Part shown: piece after piece, positions 18,496 to 27,005 of the stretch
How the letters are laid out: every line of letters begins with the position of its first letter
Numbering within the stretch: position 1 is the first letter of the stretch
DNA from: Streptomyces chromofuscus
GTDB lineage: Bacteria > Actinomycetota > Actinomycetes > Streptomycetales > Streptomycetaceae
DNA: 64,000 nucleotides
Assembly: GCF_015160875.1 (NCBI RefSeq)
Contig: NZ_CP063374.1
Span: 2,542,001-2,606,000, forward strand
Direction: 5' to 3'
Notes under the pieces: model-generated
Seen by the model: only the letters and a program-made list of their open reading frames with translations
Databases searched by the model: none
Told to the model about the DNA's origin: nothing
Made by a program: the position numbers and the translations under genes

Positions 18496-20300
18496 GTCGG
18501 CTCCTTCCCGCACCAGGCGAACAGACGGTGTCCCTGCCGCGCCCAGGTCTCCGGCGGCGTTCCGGACGCCAGCAGCGACCGGCGCACCAGGAGCGGGCGC
18601 AGTTCGGGGACGAAGGTGTAGTCGTCGGCGGCGGGCGTGCTGCCCACCGCGTCGGCGCAGGAGTACTCCTGCGCGCACATCAGGTCCAGCAGCAGTGTGT
18701 CCGGGCGGTCCTCGGTGAGGTCGGTCCAGTCGGCGACCCAGGGGGCGAGGGGTTCGCCGGTGCGTACGGTCACGCCGGCGGCGGTGAGTTCGTCGAGCCC
18801 GGTGGGATCGGGTACGACCACCTCGGCGGGCCGGTGCCGCTGGCTCAGCACCTGGGCGGCGAGCCGGGCGACGTCGGCCCGGTCCCGCGGGGCGGCCAGC
18901 ACGCAGACGCGGCGCTGGTCCAGCGGGTCGGGGCCGCCGATCCGGCGGGCCAGCTGCGACAGCCGCACCCGGGTGCTGTCCGCCCGGAACACCTCGCGCA
19001 GCCGCCGCCGTCCGGCCGCCGCCGGGTCCAGGCTCGCCAGCCGCACTCCGGCGTCCGCGTCGAGGACGGCGTCCCAGTCGAGCCGGGTCAGGCCGGGGGC
19101 CGCGGAGGCCGGGGCGTCCCGCCACAGGACGCAGGGGCGGCCCGCGGCCCGGGTCTCGGTGAGCAGTTCGGCCAGTCTTCGGTCGAGGTCGGGGGCGAGC
19201 CCGGTGCCGGTGAGCGACCAGGGGCCGTGGCCCGTGCAGGCGCTGAGCTGGACGAGAAGGGCGTCCGGGTCGGTGCGCTGCACGACGAGCCGGCCGTCGT
19301 GCGGCAGCACCCGGTTGACCACCGCGTCCGCCGCGAGGTCCGCGGCGGTGGCGTCGGTGAGCACACCGGCGATCACCAGCCGGTCCCGGGGCGTGGCGGC
19401 GAACGCGCGGTGGGCCAGGTGCATCCGCCCGTCGGGCACCGCCCGGCGCACGCCCGCCTGCGCGACCGCCCGTGACGTCGTCGCCGTGGAGCGCGACTTC
19501 ATCCGCCTCCGCCACAGCCCGTACAGCTCACGCGGCAGTCGCGGCGCTTCGCGCCGGGGCGAGCGGGCCGCCGACACCAGGGCCCGTCCCACCCGCAGCG
19601 AGGTGGAGCCCTCCAGCATGGCCACCCGGGCCTGGAGCAGGCCGACCCGCTGCCGGGCGCCGTGCAGGGCTGCCGCCAGCTGTTCCTTCTCCCGTACGGC
19701 GGCGGCGAGGCGCTCGGCGAGGCCGTCCTCGTGGACGGGGCCGCGAGCGCGTTCGGCCTCCTCGGCGTCACGCTCGAGGTCCAGCACGCGGGCCCGCAGG
19801 GAGCGCGAGACCAGGTCGGCGAGGACGTACTCGTCGGCGATCCGCAGCGCGGTGGCGAAGCCCTCCGCCGGGACGGGCCGGCCGAACCAGTCGTGCAGCG
19901 GCAGCAGTACGTCGGTGCGGACGAACACCGCGCCGGCGTGCAGGTGCGTGTAGTCGAGCGGCGCGGCGCGCAGCACCTGGCAGCGGTGGGCCACCAGGGC
20001 GTCGAGGAGCCGGTGGTAGGGGATGTCGGGTCCGCGGTGGCCGAAGAGGATCACGCCGCGGCCGCCGGGGCGCATGCGCCGCAGGACGGCGAGACAGTCG
20101 GTCTCGGTGCCGTGCAGCGCCGGGTCGGGGCCGTACGACACGAGCACCAGCTCGCTCTCGCCGATGTCCCGTTCGCCGTGGTGCAGGGCGACCTCGCCGG
20201 GCAGATGGAGGTAGGGCTCCAGGTCGAGCCCGCCGTCGGTGGCGTCCACGACGGTGGTGACGCCGTCCAGGTGGGGGTGGAGCAGATCGGTCAGGCGCAT
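18492..20300 (-). CDS. glycan-locus protein with central coiled coil, possible glycosyl/methyltransferase-like
   Basis: 602 residues. The N-terminal part (about 1-180) resembles a degenerate SAM-methyltransferase or Rossmann domain (VVDATDGGLDLEPYLHLPGE, RMRPGGRGVILFGHRG). Residues about 200-270 are rich in Glu, Arg, Ala and Leu and should form a coiled coil (LERDAEEAERARG, AAVREKEQLAAALHGARQR). The C-terminal part (about 310-602) has alternating hydrophobic strands that could be a glycosyltransferase-like fold, with no catalytic motif I can assign. ATG 20300 overlaps the stop of the methyltransferase by one base (TGATG). Its position between methyltransferase and double glycosyltransferase suggests a scaffold or chain-length role in glycan assembly; that is inference. 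Confidence 0.7.
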   Translation of the reverse strand: MRLTDLLHPHLDGVTTVVDATDGGLDLEPYLHLPGEVALHHGERDIGESELVLVSYGPDPALHGTETDCLAVLRRMRPGGRGVILFGHRGPDIPYHRLLDALVAHRCQVLRAAPLDYTHLHAGAVFVRTDVLLPLHDWFGRPVPAEGFATALRIADEYVLADLVSRSLRARVLDLERDAEEAERARGPVHEDGLAERLAAAVREKEQLAAALHGARQRVGLLQARVAMLEGSTSLRVGRALVSAARSPRREAPRLPRELYGLWRRRMKSRSTATTSRAVAQAGVRRAVPDGRMHLAHRAFAATPRDRLVIAGVLTDATAADLAADAVVNRVLPHDGRLVVQRTDPDALLVQLSACTGHGPWSLTGTGLAPDLDRRLAELLTETRAAGRPCVLWRDAPASAAPGLTRLDWDAVLDADAGVRLASLDPAAAGRRRLREVFRADSTRVRLSQLARRIGGPDPLDQRRVCVLAAPRDRADVARLAAQVLSQRHRPAEVVVPDPTGLDELTAAGVTVRTGEPLAPWVADWTDLTEDRPDTLLLDLMCAQEYSCADAVGSTPAADDYTFVPELRPLLVRRSLLASGTPPETWARQGHRLFAWCGKEPT

Positions 20301-20956
20301 CAGCGGGTCCTCGTGAAGACGTGGAAGCCGACCTCGTTCTCGCGGAAGCGGTACGGGGCGAACAGGGTGTGCCGCAGGCCGAGGGGTTCGAGCAGCGCGG
20401 CGTACTCGGCGGCCGGGCGGTGCAGGATGTAGTCGCCGCGCGGCCGGCGGGCGCCGGTGTTCTCGTCGGTGACGATCAGCCGTCCGGTGATCCGCACCAG
20501 CGAGGCCAGGTTGCGCAGCCCGGCCGCCCACTCCGCGTCGTCGAGGACGTGGAAGAGGACGTCGACGCAGAGCACGACGTCGTACGGCCAGGGAACGGCC
20601 CACTCGTCCAGGCAGGCGACGGCGTAGCGGGGGCCGCCGCCCCGGGCGCGGGCGTGCGCCACGGCCTCCTCGCTCGCGTCGAAGGCGTCGACGCGGTGGC
20701 CGCAGCGTGCCAGGGCGCGGGCGAAGTGGCCCTTGCCGCAGCCCGCGTCGAGCACGAACAGCGGGGCGGACGGGTCGGTCAGGTCGCCGATCAGCGGCAG
20801 CAGGGTGCCGAGGCGCAGCGCGTAGAAGATCTCGTTGCCCGCGCGGTCCAGGCCGATGTGGCCGCCGGACGCGAGGTCGTCGTGCTCGCGGTGGCGGGTG
20901 TCCCAGTAGACGCGGGTGGCCTTGGTGTCCCAGCGGACGCGGGTGGACTCATGCAT
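20300..20956 (-). CDS. class I SAM-dependent methyltransferase
   Basis: 218 residues with a clear SAM-binding motif I, VLDAGCGKGHFARAL (about 68-82), then the acidic motif II FDASEEAVAHAR and VVLCVDVLFHVLDD (post-II). Methylation of a sugar hydroxyl or amino group in the surface glycan is likely from context. Its start overlaps the end of wecB by 8 bp and its stop overlaps the next start, so the four minus-strand genes form one coupled operon. Confidence 0.88.
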   Translation of the reverse strand: MHESTRVRWDTKATRVYWDTRHREHDDLASGGHIGLDRAGNEIFYALRLGTLLPLIGDLTDPSAPLFVLDAGCGKGHFARALARCGHRVDAFDASEEAVAHARARGGGPRYAVACLDEWAVPWPYDVVLCVDVLFHVLDDAEWAAGLRNLASLVRITGRLIVTDENTGARRPRGDYILHRPAAEYAALLEPLGLRHTLFAPYRFRENEVGFHVFTRTR

Positions 20957-22037
20957 GGTGGTCCAGCCAGCGGGTGACCTCGGCGGCGATCCGGGCCCCG
21001 GCCCGTCCGTCCCACAGCGGCGGGCCCTCGTCGGGCGCCGGTTGTCCGCCGTCCAGCACCTTGCGCAGCGCGGGGACGAGTTCGTCGGGCCCGACGAGCC
21101 GGTTGGTGCCGTGGGTGACGGTGACCGGGCGCTCGGTGGTGGTGCGCAGGGTCAGGCACGGCACGCCCAGGACGGTGGTCTCCTCCTGGACGCCGCCCGA
21201 GTCGGTGATCACGGCCGCCGCGCCGCGCACCAGACTCATGAACTCGACGTATCCCAGCGGGTCGACGACGTGGACGCCGGGTGCGCCGTCCAGGCCCGCG
21301 GCGCCCAGTGCCGCCCGGCCGCGCGGGTGCAGCGGCACGACCAGGTCGAGGAGCCGGGCCGCCTCGGTCAGGGCGCGGGCGGCGGCCCCGGCGGCCTCGG
21401 GGTCGTCGACGTTGGCGGGGCGGTGCAGGGTGACCACGCCGTAGCGCTCGGGCAGTCCGTGCGCGGCACGGGCGGCGTCCGGGTCGAAGTGGTTCAGGTG
21501 GGTGAGCAGGGTGTCGATCATGGGGTTGCCGACGAGGTGGACCCGGGCGGGGTCGACGCCCTCGCGGGCGAGGTGGCCCACCGCCTCGGGGCTGGTGGCG
21601 AACAGCAGCTCGGCCAGCTGGTCGACCAGCCGCCGGTTGACCTCCTCCGGCATCGCCATGTCGAAGCTGCGCAGGCCCGCCTCCACATGGGCGAGGGGGA
21701 TGCCCAGCTTGGCGGCGACCAGGGCGGCCGCCAGCGTCGAGTTGACGTCCCCGTAGACCATGACGAGGGCGGGGTCCCGCGCGGTGAGCTCACCCTCCAG
21801 GGCGACGAGCAGGTCGGCGGTCTGCCGGGCGTGGCTGCCGGAGCCGACGCCGAGATCGGTGTCCGGCTCGGGCAGGGAGAGTTGCCGGAAGAAGATGTCC
21901 GACATCCGTTCGTCGTAATGCTGGCCGGTGTGCACCAGCACCTGGTCGCAGCCCGCCGTGCGCAGTGCGGCGACGACCGGGGCGGCCTTGACGAAGTTCG
22001 GTCGGGTGCCGACGACGTGGAGTATGCGGCCGTTCAT
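20949..22037 (-). CDS. wecB: UDP-N-acetylglucosamine 2-epimerase (non-hydrolysing)
   Basis: 362-residue enzyme converting UDP-GlcNAc to UDP-ManNAc. The family motifs are present in order: GTRPNFVKAAPV (N-terminus), HTGQHYDERMSD, YGDVNSTLAAAL, HVEAGLRSFD, and TDSGGVQEET in the C-terminal half. It is the first gene of the minus-strand glycan operon and lies only 38 bp from the divergent GT4 gene. Together with the wecC-like dehydrogenase at 23.6 kb it would supply UDP-ManNAc and its uronic acid for a surface polymer. Confidence 0.93.
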   Translation of the reverse strand: MNGRILHVVGTRPNFVKAAPVVAALRTAGCDQVLVHTGQHYDERMSDIFFRQLSLPEPDTDLGVGSGSHARQTADLLVALEGELTARDPALVMVYGDVNSTLAAALVAAKLGIPLAHVEAGLRSFDMAMPEEVNRRLVDQLAELLFATSPEAVGHLAREGVDPARVHLVGNPMIDTLLTHLNHFDPDAARAAHGLPERYGVVTLHRPANVDDPEAAGAAARALTEAARLLDLVVPLHPRGRAALGAAGLDGAPGVHVVDPLGYVEFMSLVRGAAAVITDSGGVQEETTVLGVPCLTLRTTTERPVTVTHGTNRLVGPDELVPALRKVLDGGQPAPDEGPPLWDGRAGARIAAEVTRWLDHHA

Positions 22038-22075
22038 GTCGTACTTTCTCCGCTCTCGCCGCCTAACGTGACGGC

Positions 22076-23524
22076 ATGTCGCGTCATATCCCCCGTGCGC
22101 TCAGTCTGGCCGCATCCGTGGCGTGGGGCGAGCTGCGTCATGACCCCCTCCGGGCGGCACTGCTGGGGGTACGGCTGCTGCCGCCGCCCGTGCGGCGCCG
22201 GGTCCGGCCGCTGGAAACGCGGCTCGCCGACCGGGCCCGGACGGCCGGGCCGGCCGCTGCTCCATCCGGGGTACGGGTGCCTCCGCCGCCCGTCCGCAGG
22301 GTGCGGCCGGTGCCGGGGCGGGTGCTCCATCTGGTGACCAACGGGCTGCCGTTCAAGCACGCCGGTTACACCGTGCGCACGCAGCAGATCGCCGAGGCGC
22401 AGCGCGCCGCCGGGCTCGATCCGCACGTGGTGACGCGGATCGGGTTCCCGGTGGCGCAGGGGGTGCTGAACGCCGGTCCGGTGCAGACGGTGGGCGGGGT
22501 GCCGCAGCACCGGCTGCTGCCGCCGTGGCTGCCGTACGGGCAGGCGGCGTTGCTGGCCCGCAACGCGGAGCTGGCCGGCCGGCTGGTCCAGCGGCTGCGG
22601 CCCGCGGTGCTGCACCCGGCCACCGACCACGGCAACGGGCGGGTGGCGCTGGCCCTGCGCGCGGCGTACGGGCTGCCGGTGGTCTACGAGGTGCGCGGCT
22701 TCCTGGAGGACACCTGGCTGACCCAGGCGCCGGGGCGGAGTCCGGCCGACCCGACGTACCGGGCCCGGCGTGAACTGGAGACGCACTGCATGCGCGAGGC
22801 GGACCTGGTGCTGACGCTGGGCGCGGCGATGAAGGCGGAGATCGTGGCACGCGGGGTGCCCGAGGAGCGGGTGCTGATCGTGCCGAACGCGGTGGACGCG
22901 GAGTTCCTCGCCCCGCTGCCCGACGGGGCCCCGCTGCGGGCCCGGCTCGGCATCGCGCCGGACGACTTCGTGGTCGGCACGGTCAGCAGCCTTACTCCAC
23001 ACGAGGGAATCGGCACATTGCTCCATGCGGGTGCCGAGCTGAGGCGTCGCGGAGTGCCGCTGCGGCTGCTGATCGTGGGGGAAGGACCGGAGCGCGCGGC
23101 GCTGCTGCGGCTGGCCGGGCGGCTGGGTCTGGACGACGGGACCGCCGTGTTCACCGGCCGGGTGCCCTACTCCCAAGTCCGCGGTTTTCACGCCGTGTTG
23201 GACCTGTTCGCGGTGCCGCGCACGGACGAGCGCGTGTGCCGGCTGGTGACGCCGCTGAAGCCGGTCGAGGCGATGGCGAGCGGACTGCCGGTGGCCGCCA
23301 GCGATCTCCCCGCGCTGCGGGAGCTCGTCAAGCCGGGAGTGACCGGACAGCTCGTTCCGCCGTCCTCCGAGCAGGCTTGGGCAGATGCGATCGAATTCCT
23401 TCTTTACAGTCGAAAGCGGTCCGAATGGGGTACGGCCGCTCGCGAGATCGTGACGCGCGACCGCACCTGGACGCGGGTCGCCATGACGACCCGGGAGGCG
23501 TACCGCGCCCTCGGCTGTCTGTGA
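22076..23524 (+). CDS. GT4-family glycosyltransferase
   Basis: 482 residues. After an Arg/Pro-rich leader (1-75), the GT-B fold begins at RVLHLVTNGLPFKHAGYTVR. The C-terminal donor domain has GTVSSLTPHEGIGTLLHAG, LLIVGEGPER and LFAVPRTDERVCRLVTPLKPVEAMASGLPV, the usual GT4 EX7E region. It has a long basic leader and no transmembrane helix. It shares a 38-bp divergent promoter space with wecB, so the two strands of the glycan locus are probably expressed together. Confidence 0.9.
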   Translation: MSRHIPRALSLAASVAWGELRHDPLRAALLGVRLLPPPVRRRVRPLETRLADRARTAGPAAAPSGVRVPPPPVRRVRPVPGRVLHLVTNGLPFKHAGYTVRTQQIAEAQRAAGLDPHVVTRIGFPVAQGVLNAGPVQTVGGVPQHRLLPPWLPYGQAALLARNAELAGRLVQRLRPAVLHPATDHGNGRVALALRAAYGLPVVYEVRGFLEDTWLTQAPGRSPADPTYRARRELETHCMREADLVLTLGAAMKAEIVARGVPEERVLIVPNAVDAEFLAPLPDGAPLRARLGIAPDDFVVGTVSSLTPHEGIGTLLHAGAELRRRGVPLRLLIVGEGPERAALLRLAGRLGLDDGTAVFTGRVPYSQVRGFHAVLDLFAVPRTDERVCRLVTPLKPVEAMASGLPVAASDLPALRELVKPGVTGQLVPPSSEQAWADAIEFLLYSRKRSEWGTAAREIVTRDRTWTRVAMTTREAYRALGCL

Positions 23525-23586
23525 GGAGCGGGCCGGACCGAGCACAACTTCACATCCGTGTCCGCCAACGGGACGGGAGCACCCCT

Positions 23587-24915
23587 ATGCAGGCCGACCA
23601 GTCCGCACCGCTCGGGGACGAGAGCGCACAGCTCGGGGAATCGCACATGACCGGCACCGCCGAACTCGCGGTGATCGGACTCGGTTACGTCGGGCTGCCG
23701 CTCGCACGGGAGGCGGCGACGGTCGGCCTGAAGGTGGTGGGCCTCGACCGGGACCCCCGGGTCGTCGCCGGGCTCAACGCCGGACGCTCCCACGTCGACG
23801 ACGTGTCCGACGAGGACGTCCACCGGATGCTGGCGGCCGGCTTCCTCGCGTACACCGACGACGCGTGCCTCGCCCGCGCGCAGACCGTGGTGATCTGCGT
23901 GCCGACCCCGCTCAACGGGGACGGCGGGCCCGACCTGAGCGCGGTCACCGCCGCCGTCCGCGCGGTGGCGGGCCGGCTGCGGCGCGGACAGCTCGTCGTG
24001 CTGGAGTCCACCACCTACCCGGGCACCACCGAGGAGGTCGTACGGCCGCTGCTGGAGCAGGAATCCGGGCTGCGGGCCGGGGAGGACTTCGCCCTCGCCT
24101 TCTCGCCGGAACGCATCGACCCCGGCAACACCGGGCACGGGCTGCGCGACACCCCGAAGGTCGTCGGCGGCTGCACCCCCGCGTGCGCCGCCCGGGCGGT
24201 CGCCTTCTACGGCAAGCTCGTCGACACGGTCGTCCAGGCGAAGGGCACCCGCGAGGCCGAGATGGCCAAGCTGCTGGAGAACACCTACCGGCACGTCAAC
24301 ATCGCCCTCGTCAACGAACTCGCCGTCATCAGCCACGAGCTGGGCGTCGACCTGTGGGACGCGATCCGCTGCGCGAGCACGAAGCCGTTCGGCTTCCAGG
24401 CGTTCCGGCCGGGCGCCGGGGTCGGCGGGCACTGCATACCCATCGACCCGAACTACCTGTCGTACAAGGTGCGTGCGTCGCTCGGCTACGAGTTCCGGTT
24501 CGTCGAGCTGGCCCAGGAGATCAACCGGCGGATGCCGGAGTACGTCGTACGCCGCGCCCAGGACCTCCTCAACACCTCCGGCCGGCCGCTGCGCGGCTCC
24601 CGGGTGCTGCTGCTCGGGGTGACCTACAAGCCCGACGTCGCCGACCAGCGGGAGAGCCCGGCCGTGCCGGTGGCCCGGCTGCTGCGGCAGCGCGAGGCCG
24701 AGGTCACCTTCCACGACCCGCACGTCACCGAGTGGCGCGTCGACGACGTGCCGGTGCCCCGCGTCGACGACCCGAGGGCCGCCGTGACCGACCAGGACCT
24801 GACGATCCTGCTCCAGGACCACTCGTCCTACGACCTGCCCGCCCTCGCCGACGCGGCCCGCCTGTTCTTCGACACCCGGGGGCGGATCTTCCGGCCCGGG
24901 GTCGAGGTGCTGTGA
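23587..24915 (+). CDS. wecC: UDP-N-acetyl-D-mannosaminuronate-type nucleotide sugar dehydrogenase
   Basis: 442-residue NAD-dependent dehydrogenase that oxidises C6 of a UDP-sugar in two steps. The Rossmann motif is VIGLGYVGLPLA (about 25-36). The catalytic thiol is Cys283 in GGHCIPIDPNY, preceded by the LLENTYRHVNIALVNE helix. A C-terminal UDP-binding domain follows (LLLGVTYKPDVADQRESP). With wecB in the same locus UDP-ManNAc is the most likely substrate, but UDP-GlcNAc/GalNAc dehydrogenases are close relatives. ATG 23587 has GGGAG 7-8 nt upstream; an alternative ATG at 23647 also precedes the Rossmann motif. Confidence 0.88.
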   Translation: MQADQSAPLGDESAQLGESHMTGTAELAVIGLGYVGLPLAREAATVGLKVVGLDRDPRVVAGLNAGRSHVDDVSDEDVHRMLAAGFLAYTDDACLARAQTVVICVPTPLNGDGGPDLSAVTAAVRAVAGRLRRGQLVVLESTTYPGTTEEVVRPLLEQESGLRAGEDFALAFSPERIDPGNTGHGLRDTPKVVGGCTPACAARAVAFYGKLVDTVVQAKGTREAEMAKLLENTYRHVNIALVNELAVISHELGVDLWDAIRCASTKPFGFQAFRPGAGVGGHCIPIDPNYLSYKVRASLGYEFRFVELAQEINRRMPEYVVRRAQDLLNTSGRPLRGSRVLLLGVTYKPDVADQRESPAVPVARLLRQREAEVTFHDPHVTEWRVDDVPVPRVDDPRAAVTDQDLTILLQDHSSYDLPALADAARLFFDTRGRIFRPGVEVL

Positions 24916-24949
24916 CGGTGCGGGCGCGGAGCCGAAAGGTGCCTGTCTG

Positions 24950-26119
24950 ATGCGGATACTCGTGGTCACCGTCGTCCACCATCCCGAGGACGCGCGGATA
25001 CTGCACCGGGAGATCGCCGCCCTTGCCGAGCGCGGTCACCGGATCGTGTACGCCGCCCCGTTCGGCGCGCGCGGGGTGGTACCGCGCCCGGGCGTCGAGG
25101 GCGTGGACCTGCCCCGGGCCGCCGGCCGGGAGCGCCGGGCGGCTCTGCGCGCGGCGCGCGCCCTGCTCGCCGAGCGGGGACCGGAGGCGGACGTGGTGCT
25201 GCTGCACGACCCGGAACTGCTGCTCGCCCTGCCGGGCACCCTGCGCGGGTGGCGGCGGGCCGGCCGGGCCCCGGTGACCGTGTGGGACGTGCACGAGGAC
25301 ACGGCGGCGGCGCTGTCGATGAAGCGCTGGGTGCCGGCGGCGCTGCGGCCGCCGCTGAAGGTGGCGGTGCGGGCGGCGGAACGCCTGGCCGAGCGGCACG
25401 TGCGGCTGCTGCTCGCCGAGGACGCCTACCGGGCGCGGTTCCGCCGGCCCCATCCCGTCGTGCCGAACCTGCCGACCGTGCCGCCCGGGCCGGCCCAGCC
25501 GCCCGGCACGGACCGGGTCGTCTACCTGGGGCACCTGTCCCGGGCGCGCGGCGCGCTCGACCTCGTCGAAACGGCGCGGCTGCTGGGGCCGGACGTGCGG
25601 GTCGAGGTGATCGGCGCGGCCGACCCCGACGTGCGCGGCCCGCTCACCGAGGCCGACCGCGACGGCGTCCTGGCCTGGCACGGCTACCTGCCCAACGACC
25701 GTGCGCTCGCGCTGCTGTCCGGGGCGCTGGCCGGACTGTCCCTGCTGCACGACCAGCCCAACTACCGCCACTCGCAGCCCACCAAGGTCGTCGAATACAT
25801 GGCCCACGGCATCCCCGTCGTCACCACGCCGAACCCCCTGGCGGCCGGCCTGGTGACCCGGCACCGCTGCGGTCTCGTCGTCCCGTACGAGGACCCGGCG
25901 GCGGCCGCGGATGCGGTGCGCCGGCTGCGCGCCGACGCGGCGCTGCGCCTGGGCACGGCCGAACGCGGCCGGGCCGCGGCGCTGGCCGAGCTCGACTGGG
26001 CGGAGCGATCGGCCGAGTTCACGGACCGGCTGGAGACCTGGGTGAAGGAGGCCTCCGGCGGGCCGGGCGGACACGGCCCGGGCCGCGTGCCGGACGCCGC
26101 TGGAACCCGACGACGCTGA
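24950..26119 (+). CDS. GT4-family glycosyltransferase
   Basis: 389 residues, GT-B fold. The N-terminus reads MRILVVTVVHHPEDARILHR. The donor half has VVYLGHLSRARGALDLVE, VEVIGAADP and SQPTKVVEYMAHGIPVVTTPNP, the conserved region binding the nucleotide sugar. It lies 34 bp after the wecC-like gene, in the same direction, and is the last gene before the 139-bp repeat array. The C-terminal 25 residues (Gly/Pro/Arg-rich) are less constrained. The transferred sugar is unknown. Confidence 0.9.
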   Translation: MRILVVTVVHHPEDARILHREIAALAERGHRIVYAAPFGARGVVPRPGVEGVDLPRAAGRERRAALRAARALLAERGPEADVVLLHDPELLLALPGTLRGWRRAGRAPVTVWDVHEDTAAALSMKRWVPAALRPPLKVAVRAAERLAERHVRLLLAEDAYRARFRRPHPVVPNLPTVPPGPAQPPGTDRVVYLGHLSRARGALDLVETARLLGPDVRVEVIGAADPDVRGPLTEADRDGVLAWHGYLPNDRALALLSGALAGLSLLHDQPNYRHSQPTKVVEYMAHGIPVVTTPNPLAAGLVTRHRCGLVVPYEDPAAAADAVRRLRADAALRLGTAERGRAAALAELDWAERSAEFTDRLETWVKEASGGPGGHGPGRVPDAAGTRRR

Positions 26120-26141
26120 CCGGCGGCGCGGCGGACGCGGG

Positions 26142-26770
26142 ATGCGCGTGCCGGACCCGCGTCCGCGGCGCGAGCCGAACGGCAGGCACCGGCGCCTGAC
26201 GCCCGGTGAGCGAGGCCCCGTGCGTGCAGCCGCAAGGCGGAAGGGGAAGCCGGCGCGGGGCACCGGCGGCGACGCGGCGGGTACGCATGCCGGACCCGCG
26301 TCCACGGCGCGAGCCGAACGGCAGGCGCCGGGGCCTGACGCCCGGTGAGCGAGGCCCCGTGCGTGCAGCCGCAAGGCGGAAGGGGAAGCCGGCGCGGGGC
26401 ACCGGCGGCGACGCGGCGGGTACGCATGCCGGACCCGCGTCCCCGGCGCGAGCCGAACGGCAGGCACCGGCGCCTGACGCCCGGTGAGCGGGGCCCCGTG
26501 CGTGCAGCCGCAAGGCGGAAGGGGAAGCCGGCGCGGGGCACCGGCGGCGACGCGGCGGGTACGCATGCCGGACCCGCGTCCACGGCGCGAGCCGAACGGC
26601 AGGCGCCGGGGCCTGACGCCCGGTGAGCGAGGCCCCGTGCGTGCAGCCGCAAGGCGGAAGGGGAAGCCGGCGCGGGGCACCGGCGGCGACGCGGCGGGTA
26701 CGCATGCCGGACCCGCGTCCCCGGCGCGAGCCGAACGGCAGGCGCCGGGGCCTGACCTCCGGATCAGGCC
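26142..26770. repeat. 139-bp tandem repeat array, about 4.5 copies with 278-bp higher-order pattern
   Basis: The anchor ATGCCGGACCC recurs at 26287, 26426, 26565 and 26704 (exact period 139), with a diverged first copy from 26142. Small variants alternate between neighbouring copies (CGTCCACGG against CGTCCCCGG; CAGGCACCGGCGCC against CAGGCGCCGGGGCC), so copies two apart match best. Each unit can form hairpins such as CGGGGCCT-N15-AGGCCCCG. 139 is not divisible by 3 and frames change in every copy, so it is not coding. A decayed copy continues to about 26880. Confidence 0.95.
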
Positions 26771-26885
26771 GCAGGAAGCCGACGGTGCTGATCGGCGCCG
26801 GCGAGCAGGGCCCCGTGCGTGCAGACGCGGCAGATGCGCGTGCCGGACCGCGCGTCCGCGGCGCGAGCCGAGCGGCAGCGCCAGT

Positions 26886-27004
26886 GCCGCGGCAGGCAAC
26901 GTGTGCCCGGCAAGGAGCGGCGTCCGGTGCGTGCTCTGGGGTCCCCCCGGCCGGAGGCTGGGCGTGCCGGGCGTCGCGACGGGGTGAACGTTGCCTGTCG
27001 CGGC
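26886..27004. repeat. 17-bp inverted repeat enclosing 85 bp, beyond the 139-bp array
   Basis: The left arm 26886-26902 pairs with 26988-27004 with one mismatch. The right arm ends one base before the stop codon of the minus-strand gene at 27006. It might act as a terminator or be a small mobile-element scar; no target-site duplication is visible. Confidence 0.6.
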
Positions 27005-27005
27005 G

